A DNA stretch of 64,000 nt from an uncultured Bacteroidia bacterium (GTDB taxonomy: Bacteria; Bacteroidota; Bacteroidia; Bacteroidales; UBA932), in NCBI GenBank assembly GCA_902801885.1, contig CADCJX010000002.1:54272-118271 (forward strand), in the 5' to 3' direction. The position numbers were made by a program, and so were the translations under genes. Of this stretch, positions 9,185 through 16,130 are shown piece by piece. Numbering within the stretch: the first letter of the stretch is position 1; each line of letters starts with the position of its first letter. The notes beneath the pieces were generated by a model that worked only from the letters and a program-made list of their open reading frames with translations, had not been told where the DNA came from and made no database searches.

Positions 9185-10624
9185 CTATGCCATAGCAGCT
9201 TCTACATCGTCAGGCTGGATCGGGAGCCTGTTTGGTCCGGTCCTGCGGGCACCATCAGCTGTCACGAGCACATCGTCCTCGAGGCGAATGCCTCCGAAGT
9301 CGTAGTATTCCTCGAGCTTGTGGTAATTGACGAATCCCTTGTCGAGTTTTTCGCTCTTCCACTTCTCTATCAGAGCAGGAATGAAATATATTCCAGGCTC
9401 ATCTGTAATCACGTTGCCGGGCACGAGCTTGCGGGCCATCCTGAGGCTGCCCAGGCCAAGCTGGGTCGAGCGCTTCTGGTCCGGATCATAGCCCACCAGA
9501 TTCTCTCCGAGGTCTTCCATGTCGTGGACGTCCAGGCCCATGTTGTGTCCCAGGCCGTGAGGCTGGAACAGGCCGGCGATACCCTCAGCAACCATGTTGT
9601 CAAGGTTGCCACGTACGATGTCCAGGGATCTGAGGTCCTCGAGCATCAGCCTGGCTACGGCGAGATGGATGTCCCTGTAGGCAACTCCGGGCTTAGTCAG
9701 CTTGAAAGCCAGCTCGTTGCAGTCGCAGACTATCTGGTAGATGTCCCTCTGTTTCTTGGTGAACTTACCGGAAGTGGGATATGTCCTGGTGAAGTCGGAT
9801 GCGTAGTGCATGTTGTTCTCAGCACCTGCGTCGATCACCATCAACTTGCCCGGCTCTACCACCTTGTCGTGGAGGTGGTTGTGGAGTGTCTCCCCGTGCT
9901 GGGTCAGGATGGTGGGGAAGGACACTCCCCAGCCTTTTGCAAGCACACAGGCCTCCATCTTTCCGACGATCTCCTGTTCTATGATTCCGACCTTGATGCT
10001 GTTGCGGGCCACCGTGTGCATCTCCTGTCCGAGGGCCCCGGCATCGTCGAGCTGCTCGATCTCGCAGGCTTCCTTGACGAGCCTCATCGAGATTACAGCT
10101 TTCACGAGTTCCTCGGAGGCGTGGCGGCCGCCGTTCTCTTCTATTGGTGCCACCTTGCAGACGTCCTCTTCAGGGAGTCCGACCAGCGAGGCCAACTTCA
10201 TGGTGTTGTAGTACCTGGACGGAGGAAGGAAATGAATATTCCTGCCGGTAGCAAGGGCCTTTGTAACCGCCACGTTGAGGGAACCGTAGGAGGCGGACTT
10301 GCCTATTCCTACGAGGGCGGCCTTCGATGCGACGGAAGGCTGGGGACCCATCCAGATGATGTCTCCGATCTCGACGTCGTCCGCGAAGATTGTTTCCTCG
10401 CCGTTATCGAGATCTATGATGGCTGCATAACGCGGCTCATCGATTCCGAAATAGTAGAGCCAGGATGAGTCCTGCCTGAATTTGTAGGGATTATCCTTGT
10501 ATTGGGCGGCAGCTTCGACATTGCCCACGAATAGGGCTATGCCACGTTTTCCTTCAGGTGCGCATTGACCCATCTTTTCTACAAGGGTCTTGCGCCGTGC
10601 GATATATACTTCCTTTGTGAACAT
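9185..10624 (-). CDS. pepP: Xaa-Pro aminopeptidase (M24B, PepP-like)
   Basis: 479 aa. An N-terminal aminopeptidase-P domain (residues about 1-170, with YYFGIDEPRYAAIIDLDNGEE) precedes a pita-bread metallopeptidase domain. Metal ligands are visible: Asp in VIDAGAENNMHYASDFTRT (two aspartates), His in HGLGHNMGLDVHD, Glu in ITDEPGIYF and Glu in RLEDDVLVT. It cleaves an N-terminal residue ahead of proline, in the cytosol, with two Mn2+ or Co2+ ions. There is no signal peptide, so it is cytosolic. A TATATTTG -7 element on the minus strand lies about 28 bp upstream of the start. Confidence 0.95.
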   Translation of the reverse strand: MFTKEVYIARRKTLVEKMGQCAPEGKRGIALFVGNVEAAAQYKDNPYKFRQDSSWLYYFGIDEPRYAAIIDLDNGEETIFADDVEIGDIIWMGPQPSVASKAALVGIGKSASYGSLNVAVTKALATGRNIHFLPPSRYYNTMKLASLVGLPEEDVCKVAPIEENGGRHASEELVKAVISMRLVKEACEIEQLDDAGALGQEMHTVARNSIKVGIIEQEIVGKMEACVLAKGWGVSFPTILTQHGETLHNHLHDKVVEPGKLMVIDAGAENNMHYASDFTRTYPTSGKFTKKQRDIYQIVCDCNELAFKLTKPGVAYRDIHLAVARLMLEDLRSLDIVRGNLDNMVAEGIAGLFQPHGLGHNMGLDVHDMEDLGENLVGYDPDQKRSTQLGLGSLRMARKLVPGNVITDEPGIYFIPALIEKWKSEKLDKGFVNYHKLEEYYDFGGIRLEDDVLVTADGARRTGPNRLPIQPDDVEAAMA

Positions 10625-10651
10625 AGCTGATATAGTTTAATATGGTTTTCA

Positions 10652-10659
10652 CAAATATA
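10652..10659 (-). promoter_or_regulatory. -7 promoter element for the aminopeptidase gene
   Basis: On the minus strand the sequence is TATATTTG, matching the Bacteroidota TAnnTTTG box. It lies about 28 bp upstream of the ATG at 10624. A matching -33 box is weak. Confidence 0.5.
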
Positions 10660-10676
10660 ACAATTCGACTGGACTA

Positions 10677-10707
10677 TTGAAAATGGTCCGGAAAAGTATT
10701 AAATTTG
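10677..10707 (+). promoter_or_regulatory. Promoter for the small membrane protein / DUF1080 unit
   Basis: TTG at 10677-10679, a 20-bp spacer and TAAATTTG at 10700-10707 match the Bacteroidota -33/-7 consensus. The -7 box ends only 6 bp before the ATG at 10714, so the transcript would be leaderless or nearly so. Confidence 0.6.
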
Positions 10708-10713
10708 TTCACT

Positions 10714-10908
10714 ATGTTGAAATTCATCTTGACATGTGCCCTTGTGGGCGGCCTTATCGGCCTTGTACTTTCGCACAGCGGCGAAGGAGAGAGAGGGTTT
10801 ACCGAAGGAGCCAAGAAAGGGATAGGCTGTGGTTGCGGTTGCGTGACCGTGTCAGTCGTCCTGCTTATCCTGCTGTTCCTGCTTATTATGGGTCTCATGA
10901 CCATCTGA
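10714..10908 (+). CDS. Small membrane protein with a cysteine-rich linker
   Basis: 64 aa from the ATG at 10714; an in-frame TTG 9 bp upstream lies inside the -7 box, so it is not used here. Two hydrophobic segments (MLKFILTCALVGGLIGLVLS and TVSVVLLILLFLLIMGLMT) flank a short polar stretch with FTEGAKKGIGCGCGCV. The alternating cysteines could bind metal or be acylated, but this is only a possibility. I do not recognise the family. It is followed 26 bp later by the DUF1080 protein and probably shares its promoter. Confidence 0.6.
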   Translation: MLKFILTCALVGGLIGLVLSHSGEGERGFTEGAKKGIGCGCGCVTVSVVLLILLFLLIMGLMTI

Positions 10909-10934
10909 CAATAATTGTTACATTTTATAACACT

Positions 10935-12230
10935 ATGAATATGAAAAAGTTGATTTATTGGACCGGAGCGACGCTCCTTGCGGCCCTCACGATCGCAAGC
11001 TGCGCTCCGAAACAGAACACGTTGACTTCCAAGGAGGAGGCCGAGGGCTGGCAGCTCTTGTTTGACGGAACCACGCTGGAGGGTTGGAGAGACTATAACG
11101 GAACGTCCCTCACTGGACCCTGGACCGTGGTTGACGGCACCATCCAGGCCGAAGGCCATGGAAACGACGAAAACGGCTACATAGTCACTGACAAGGAATA
11201 CACGAACTTCCATCTCAAGTGGGAATGGAAGATCAGCAAGGGCGGCAACAGCGGCATGATGTATCATGTCGTGGAGCGCAAGTGTTTTGACGTGCCTTAT
11301 GTCACCGGTCCCGAGTACCAGCTCATCGACGATGATAACTTTACAGAGATGAACGATGGCTACGTCCTCGAGCCTTGGCAGAGGTGCGGTGTCGACTATG
11401 CAATGTACGTTCCTGATTTCGAGACCCGTAATCTCAAGCCTGCTGGCCAGTGGAACCAGAGCGAGATCATCTTTGACAACGGCCATGTGACTTACCTGCT
11501 GAACGGAAAGGTGACTGTCGAGTTCGATGCATGGAGCGAGGACTGGTTCGCACGCAAGGCTGCCGGCAAGTGGGCTGACTGTACTGAGTACGGCATGTCC
11601 CCCACCGGTCACATCTGCCTCCAGGACCATGGCTATCCTGCCTGGTTCCGTAACATCAAGATCAAGGAACTGCCTGATCCTGAGCCCGTGGAGAAAGACC
11701 TCTTCAATGGCAAGGACCTGACCGGTTGGGTCAATTACGGCACCGAACTCTGGTACGTCGACGATGAGGGTTATCTCGTCTGCGAGAGCGGTCCCGACAA
11801 GGCCTATGGCTATTTCGGTACTACAGAATATTACTACAACTTCGATCTTACCCTTGAATTCAAGCAGGAGTCCGACGGCAATTCCGGCGTGTTCATCCGT
11901 TCCATCGTCCCCGAGGGCGTGAAGGTCAACGGATGGCAGGTCGAGGTAGCTCCTCCAGGAAACGACACCGGCGGAGTATATGAGTCCTACGGCCGCGGCT
12001 GGCTCTACCAGATTCCGGATGAGAAAGAGAATATCCTCAAGTACGGTGACTGGAACACCATGCGGATCCGTCTCGAGGGTGACCATCTCCAGTCCTGGCT
12101 CAACGGCGAGCCCATGACCGACATCACCGACGAGGCTATCGGTAAGGGTCGCGGCAGGATCTGCCTGCAGATCCATGACGGTGGCGGCATCAAGGTCCGT
12201 TGGCGCAACATCCACATCAAGACACTGTAG
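10935..12230 (+). CDS. Lipoprotein with two tandem DUF1080 (3-keto-disaccharide hydrolase-type) domains
   Basis: 431 aa from the ATG at 10935 (MNMKKLIYW); upstream in-frame codons are arginine-rich and overlap the small membrane gene in another frame, so they are rejected. The signal peptide ends in a lipobox (TIASC). Two DUF1080 beta-sandwich repeats follow: WQLLFDGTTLEGW...FRNIKIKEL (about 35-245) and KDLFNGKDLTGW...WRNIHIKTL (about 255-431), each with the GNSG and WN motifs. PF06439 includes enzymes that split 3-keto-glycosides. With exported Gfo/Idh/MocA enzymes and sugar isomerases close by, a 3-keto-sugar role is reasonable but inferred. Confidence 0.88.
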   Translation: MNMKKLIYWTGATLLAALTIASCAPKQNTLTSKEEAEGWQLLFDGTTLEGWRDYNGTSLTGPWTVVDGTIQAEGHGNDENGYIVTDKEYTNFHLKWEWKISKGGNSGMMYHVVERKCFDVPYVTGPEYQLIDDDNFTEMNDGYVLEPWQRCGVDYAMYVPDFETRNLKPAGQWNQSEIIFDNGHVTYLLNGKVTVEFDAWSEDWFARKAAGKWADCTEYGMSPTGHICLQDHGYPAWFRNIKIKELPDPEPVEKDLFNGKDLTGWVNYGTELWYVDDEGYLVCESGPDKAYGYFGTTEYYYNFDLTLEFKQESDGNSGVFIRSIVPEGVKVNGWQVEVAPPGNDTGGVYESYGRGWLYQIPDEKENILKYGDWNTMRIRLEGDHLQSWLNGEPMTDITDEAIGKGRGRICLQIHDGGGIKVRWRNIHIKTL

Positions 12231-12248
12231 AATGTAAATACTGTTGTC

Positions 12249-13349
12249 ATGATAGGAAGGACTGATACTCTGATCAAGGAGGTAAAGGAAGTCCTCGAAT
12301 GGGACATCCTCAAATTCTGGTCAGGCATGCAGGACCCCCGCGGCGGCTTCTATGGGAAGATCGCCGAGGGGCTTGCCGCTGACAAGGACGCCGACAGGGA
12401 GGAACAACTCAATGCAAGGATAATCTGGGCTTTCTCCAATGCCTACAGGATGTTCCGTAAGAAGGAATACCTGATGCCTGCTATGAATGGCAAGGACTAT
12501 TTCATCCAGCATTTCATAGACCACAAGTACGGCGGGGCCTTTGCCTACGTTGATTCCTGGGGTGAAAAGAAGGACACTGATGCCCTCCTGAGCAATCAGG
12601 CTCTGGCAATATATGCCCTGAGTGAGTTCTACGGAGCCACAAAAGACGAGGAATCCCTCAAGCAGGCGATCAACCTCTACAAGATAGTCGAGAAGGAGTT
12701 CCACGACCTGACCCTGGGAGGTTACCGTGAGGTTCTCTCACGTGATTTCACTGTCAAGGATGAATCCAGGCTGGCAGTTTCGCATCTCTATCTGTTGGAA
12801 AGCTACTCCAACCTGTACCGTGTCTGGAGAGACGCTTCTCTTCGTGGAGTAATAGCTGACCTGCTTGACGTGATGGTCTCGGAATTCTTCAATTCAGCGA
12901 CCGGCCACATTGAGCCGCGCTTCTCCAAGGACTGGAATCCCGTCCCTTCAGGTTGTATGTACGGACTTGATCTCGAGGCCTCTTGGGCCATCCTGGATGC
13001 GGCCTATGCGATTGAGGACATCGACGCGATCAACCATGTCAAGGATGTCTGCCTGGAACTCTACAAGGCAGGCATGGACGGACTCATGGGAGAGGGCTAC
13101 GTGGCCTTTGGCAAGGATGTGGACGGAGCTGTTGACAGCCAGATGGTTCCCTGGGTACAGGCTGAGTCTCTTATAGCCAATCTATGCGCCTGGAAATATC
13201 AAAGCGTTCCCGAAGGAGCAGACTACGCCCTCAGGATCTGGGACTACATAAAGGATCACCTGAACGACACAACCGACACCATAGCATTCAGGATGTTCCC
13301 CATGCATGATGCCCGCGCCTGCGTCCAGGTCATGAACATATTCAGGTAG
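12249..13349 (+). CDS. N-acylglucosamine 2-epimerase family protein (cellobiose 2-epimerase-like)
   Basis: 366 aa, an (alpha/alpha)6 barrel. Recognisable signatures are RGGFYGKI near residue 35, LNARIIWAFSNAYR, GGAFAYVDSWGEKKDT, SHLYLLESYSNLYRVW, GLDLEASWAILDAA and PWVQAESLIANL, with the C-terminal HDARACVQVMN. The family epimerises C2 of GlcNAc, mannose or the reducing end of beta-1,4-disaccharides through catalytic histidines. There is no signal peptide, so it is cytosolic. It starts 18 bp after the DUF1080 gene and is probably cotranscribed. The last codons are the first unit of a degenerate tandem repeat that runs on downstream. Confidence 0.88.
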   Translation: MIGRTDTLIKEVKEVLEWDILKFWSGMQDPRGGFYGKIAEGLAADKDADREEQLNARIIWAFSNAYRMFRKKEYLMPAMNGKDYFIQHFIDHKYGGAFAYVDSWGEKKDTDALLSNQALAIYALSEFYGATKDEESLKQAINLYKIVEKEFHDLTLGGYREVLSRDFTVKDESRLAVSHLYLLESYSNLYRVWRDASLRGVIADLLDVMVSEFFNSATGHIEPRFSKDWNPVPSGCMYGLDLEASWAILDAAYAIEDIDAINHVKDVCLELYKAGMDGLMGEGYVAFGKDVDGAVDSQMVPWVQAESLIANLCAWKYQSVPEGADYALRIWDYIKDHLNDTTDTIAFRMFPMHDARACVQVMNIFR

Positions 13350-13447
13350 CACCTGCTTTCAGGCAACTTCATGCTGAATATCTTCAGATAACTCCTGTTT
13401 TTCAGGCAGCCCCGTACTGAATATCTTCAGGCAACACCTGTTTTACG
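13338..13447 (+). repeat. Degenerate ~43-bp tandem repeat starting in the 3' end of the epimerase gene
   Basis: Three units begin at 13338, 13378 and 13421. Each opens with an ATAtcTTCAGgtA-like string, continues with ACCTGTTTTTCAGGCA and ends in CTGA. The first unit includes the last codons and the stop of the epimerase; the third runs into the 102-bp palindromic element. Confidence 0.6.
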
Positions 13448-13542
13448 GAAGTTGGTGATTATTAAGTAATTACAGAAAACGCATAGATTATTTATCTATG
13501 CGTTTTCTGTAATTATCTGGTTGTAAACCACTTGCGAAAAAC
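13441..13542 (+). repeat. 102-bp REP-like palindromic element, copy A (upstream of the transposase)
   Basis: It starts TTTTACGGAAGT and ends CTTGCGAAAAAC. Its core is a perfect 21-bp inverted repeat (arms 13468-13488 and 13494-13514, loop TATTT) containing ACAGAAAACGCATAGAT. Flanks and length match copy B (direct) and copy C (inverted). It may also stop transcription from the epimerase gene. Confidence 0.8.
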
Positions 13543-13604
13543 ACTTTTCGCAACAGATTAATTTGCTTACCTTAGGTGTACTAAACTATTAAGAAGAACT
13601 TCAC

Positions 13605-14552
13605 ATGTCCAGGACAATCAAGTACGACAGCCGTGGGATAGCCCACATCTATCAGCGGGGAATCAACATGTCCGTGATCTTTTATTCAATAAAAGACATC
13701 CTCGTTTTTTACACGGTGCTCTACACCAAAAAGAACAAGTATGACATTACTGTTCTTGGTGTTGTGTGCATGTACAATCATTACCATTTGACACTAACGG
13801 CCGGATCCCATGATGATGTCGCTGATTTCCAAAGGGATTTCGAATCGACTTATGCCAGGGAATTCAACAGTGAAGTCGGGATCAAAGGACGCGTCTTCGA
13901 GCCTGTCTATGGATTGTCGAATAAGATTGGTGGCAAGAAGCAGAGAGAAGCCACGGCCTATTTGTATAACAATCCAGTCGAGAAACAACTGTCGGCCAGG
14001 GCTCTGGACTACCGATGGAATTTCCTTTTTTATGCTGAATCAGATTGCCCTTACTCTGAGAAACTAGTAGTGAGAAAGGCTTCAAAGCAGATGAATAAAT
14101 GTCTCCAGCAGGTGAACTGTATGTTCAGGAGCGGCCGCTATCTGAATTATGACCTCCTTAGGGAATGCTTTTCCAGGCTGTCCCCTGATGAGGCCAATCA
14201 GTTTGTCGATTATGTTATAGTTAAGTATAAAGTTATTGATTACGAAAAGGTTATTCAGCTCTATGGATCATTCGAGACGATGCTTATAGCCTTTGATTCA
14301 AATACAGGCAGCGAGCATGACATCAGTGAGGAATATTCAGACAAATCGTATAAGCCTTATCCCACTCTGATCTATTCTTTGATTAATGATTATGGTTTTA
14401 CCAATCCGAAAGAAGTACTTAAACTGAGCTACGAAGAGAGGCTGAAAATGTGTAACAGTCTGATCAGGACGCAGCACGTGTCACCTTTCATTGCCGGCAC
14501 CCTGCTCCACGTCTATCATCCCAAGCCCAAGCGAAGGAAAAGACGCGAATGA
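13605..14552 (+). CDS. REP-associated tyrosine transposase (RAYT, Y1_Tnp / IS200-like)
   Basis: 315 aa. The N-terminal Y1 transposase domain has the family pattern: GIAHIYQRGIN, then YDITVLGVVCMYNHYHLTL with the HxH metal-binding pair (HYH), and the helix REATAYLYNNPVEKQ that carries the catalytic tyrosine before NP. These are single-strand HUH nucleases of the RAYT group, which are linked to REP palindromes rather than forming classic insertion sequences. The C-terminal part (from about residue 150) is specific to Bacteroidota relatives and ends in a lysine/arginine run. The gene sits between two direct copies of a 102-bp palindromic element, and its 3' end starts a tandem repeat. Confidence 0.88.
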   Translation: MSRTIKYDSRGIAHIYQRGINMSVIFYSIKDILVFYTVLYTKKNKYDITVLGVVCMYNHYHLTLTAGSHDDVADFQRDFESTYAREFNSEVGIKGRVFEPVYGLSNKIGGKKQREATAYLYNNPVEKQLSARALDYRWNFLFYAESDCPYSEKLVVRKASKQMNKCLQQVNCMFRSGRYLNYDLLRECFSRLSPDEANQFVDYVIVKYKVIDYEKVIQLYGSFETMLIAFDSNTGSEHDISEEYSDKSYKPYPTLIYSLINDYGFTNPKEVLKLSYEERLKMCNSLIRTQHVSPFIAGTLLHVYHPKPKRRKRRE

Positions 14553-14797
14553 CTTCTAACCCAAGCCTACGCGAAGTGAAATAGACAAATGATGTTTCGT
14601 ACAAGCCTAAGCGAAAGATAAGAAACGAGTGAAATTTCGTGTTAACCCAAGCAGAGGAAAAGAAACGAGTGACGTTTCATCTAAATTCAAAAGAAGGAAA
14701 GACAGGAATGGCGTTTCATTTGAATCAAACGGAGGGAAGACACGGATGACATTTCATCTGAGCCCACACGAATGGAAAAATGTGAATGACGTTTCGT
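14521..14797 (+). repeat. Degenerate 38-42-bp tandem repeat growing from the RAYT 3' end
   Basis: Seven units start at about 14521, 14559, 14601, 14641, 14681, 14720 and 14758; an eighth is partial. Each contains an AAGC...GAAGGAAAAGA part followed by CGAnTGACGTTTCAT. The first unit encodes the C-terminal PKPKRRKRRE of the transposase. The unit length is not a multiple of three, so reading frames through it are not conserved. This fills most of the 510-bp gap before ksgA. Confidence 0.75.
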
Positions 14798-14823
14798 TCA
14801 AACAGGGGGATGACAAAGTGGTG

Positions 14824-14925
14824 TTTTACGGAAGTAGGTGATTTTTAAGTAATTATGAAAAACGCATAGGTTATTTATCTAGGCGTTTTCTGTAATCGAC
14901 TAACTGTGAACTGCTTATGAAAAAC
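14824..14925 (+). repeat. 102-bp REP-like palindromic element, copy B (downstream of the transposase)
   Basis: It has the same orientation and length as copy A: TTTTACGGAAGTAGGTGATT at the left, a hairpin core AACGCATAGG/ATCTAGGCGTT around loop TATTT, and CTTATGAAAAAC at the right. The palindrome has a few mismatches. Confidence 0.78.
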
Positions 14926-14993
14926 GGGGGTGGGTGACGTCTGGGGAAAAGTCAACATTGCCGGTTGCGGAATAATGCGACGGCAGTATGTCC

Positions 14994-15059
14994 GGCTGGC
15001 AATGGCTGGTAATGGCTGTAATGGCTGGTAATGGCTAGCAATGGCTAGTAATACCTAGT
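14994..15059 (+). repeat. 10-bp tandem repeat AATGGCTGGT
   Basis: About six imperfect units of AATGGCTGGT / AATGGCTAGT run up to the 3' end of ksgA. The purpose is unknown; it may be slippage-prone. Confidence 0.7.
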
Positions 15060-15065
15060 GATATA

Positions 15066-16043
15066 CTACTGCAGGCGGAGGGTGAGGGCGATGAAGTCCT
15101 CGACGCTGAGCCGTTCGGGGCGGAGGTCGAAGATCGGGTCGGAGGTGATGGATCCCGGGGATCCTTGGCTTCGCCCTTCGACAGATCCAGGGCTTAGCTC
15201 AGGTTGGAAATCCGGCGATTGCTCGCTAGGATTGCACAACCGTGACTGTTTATTGGCCAAGATAGGCTTGAGGGAATTGCGCAGGGTCTTGCGGCGCTGG
15301 CCGAAGGCAGTCTTGACGACGGTACGGAACAATTTTTCGTCACAGCCCAGGGAGGTGCGTGAGTTGCGCGTCAGGCGGATGACAGCAGACTGGACCTTGG
15401 GCGGAGGGTTGAAGGCTCCGGGGCCCACCGTGAAAAGATATTCAATGTCGTACCAGGCCTGGAGGAAGACGGAGAGGATACCGTAGGTCTTGGTGCCGGG
15501 CTTCTCCGCGATGCGTTCGGCGACTTCCTTCTGGATCATGCAGACGACTTCCGGGACAAGGTCGCGGTTGTCGAGGATCTTGAAGAATATCTGGGAGGAG
15601 ATGTTGTAGGGGAAGTTGCCGATGATCGAGAACGGGCCGGGGAACAGGCCAGAAAGGTCCATCTTCAGGAAATCCCCTTCAATCAGCCCATCGCCCAGCG
15701 CCGGGAAATGCTTCTTCAGATAAACCACACTCTCCTTGTCAATCTCGACGACTTTAAGGTGACGGGCCGTCGTTGCCATCTCGTGGGGCTCGACCGCTTC
15801 CTCTGGTGATTCGGAGCTCTGCGACTCAGGGAGTCTGAGGGGAACGCCCCTCAGTCCCCCTTGGGGGTGCAGGGGGGTAGATGCGTTGACGCAGTTCTGC
15901 TTTAGCAGGTACTGTGTAAGGACCCCCATACCGGGGCCGACCTCAAGGGCATCTGAGCCTTGGAGGGCGTCGACAATTCTCATCGCTATGCTCTGGTCAG
16001 TAAGGAAATGCTGACCAAGTGCCTTTTTCGCTCGAACTTCCAT
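15066..16043 (-). CDS. rsmA: 16S rRNA dimethyladenosine transferase KsgA/RsmA with two in-frame insertions
   Basis: It dimethylates two adjacent adenosines near the 3' end of 16S rRNA using SAM. The start is taken at 16043 ([14 protein letters not shown]), the usual N-terminus; an ATG 18 bp upstream is possible. SAM motif I is [14 protein letters not shown], motif IV is NFPYNIS, and the C-terminal domain ends [18 protein letters not shown]. The protein is about 325 aa, while the family is usually 260-280. The extra length comes from two proline/serine-rich stretches with no family match, one between LLKQ and LKVVEID and one between KPIL and [12 protein letters not shown]. Both lie at surface positions, so activity is probably kept. 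Confidence 0.93.
   Translation of the reverse strand: MEVRAKKALGQHFLTDQSIAMRIVDALQGSDALEVGPGMGVLTQYLLKQNCVNASTPLHPQGGLRGVPLRLPESQSSESPEEAVEPHEMATTARHLKVVEIDKESVVYLKKHFPALGDGLIEGDFLKMDLSGLFPGPFSIIGNFPYNISSQIFFKILDNRDLVPEVVCMIQKEVAERIAEKPGTKTYGILSVFLQAWYDIEYLFTVGPGAFNPPPKVQSAVIRLTRNSRTSLGCDEKLFRTVVKTAFGQRRKTLRNSLKPILANKQSRLCNPSEQSPDFQPELSPGSVEGRSQGSPGSITSDPIFDLRPERLSVEDFIALTLRLQ
15144..15251 (-). repeat. Repeat-like insertion 2 inside ksgA
   Basis: About 108 bp, in frame, GC-rich, with GGATCCCGGGGATCC and CTTCGCCCTTCGACAGATCC, which look like intergenic mobile repeat sequence rather than ksgA. It encodes about 36 residues before the C-terminal DLRPERL motif. Confidence 0.6.
15759..15896 (-). 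repeat. Repeat-like insertion 1 inside ksgA
   Basis: About 138 bp, in frame, containing the inverted strings CTGAGGGGAACGCCCCTCAG and CCCCCTTGGGGG. It encodes about 46 residues between SAM motif I and the acidic motif II strand (VVEIDKE). Confidence 0.65.
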
Positions 16044-16091
16044 ATCGCAAAGATAACTCATTTTCTTCTATCAAGGTTGGACATAAATTGT

Positions 16092-16099
16092 TAAATTTG
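16092..16099 (+). promoter_or_regulatory. -7 promoter element for aspS
   Basis: TAAATTTG, 31 bp upstream of the aspS ATG, in the divergent region between ksgA and aspS. A good -33 box at 19-21 bp is not seen. Confidence 0.5.
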
Positions 16100-16130
16100 C
16101 AGTCTTGTAAGAAATATAACAAAACCAGAT

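Noticed and set aside
10674-12215. 513-codon open frame on the minus strand opposite the DUF1080 gene
   Set aside because: Antisense shadow of a well supported protein, caused by GC-rich codon use.
14521-14797. CRISPR-like array
   Set aside because: Units are continuous 38-42-bp degenerate repeats without spacers, and there are no cas genes. The Cas4-like nuclease at 49072 belongs to the helicase block.
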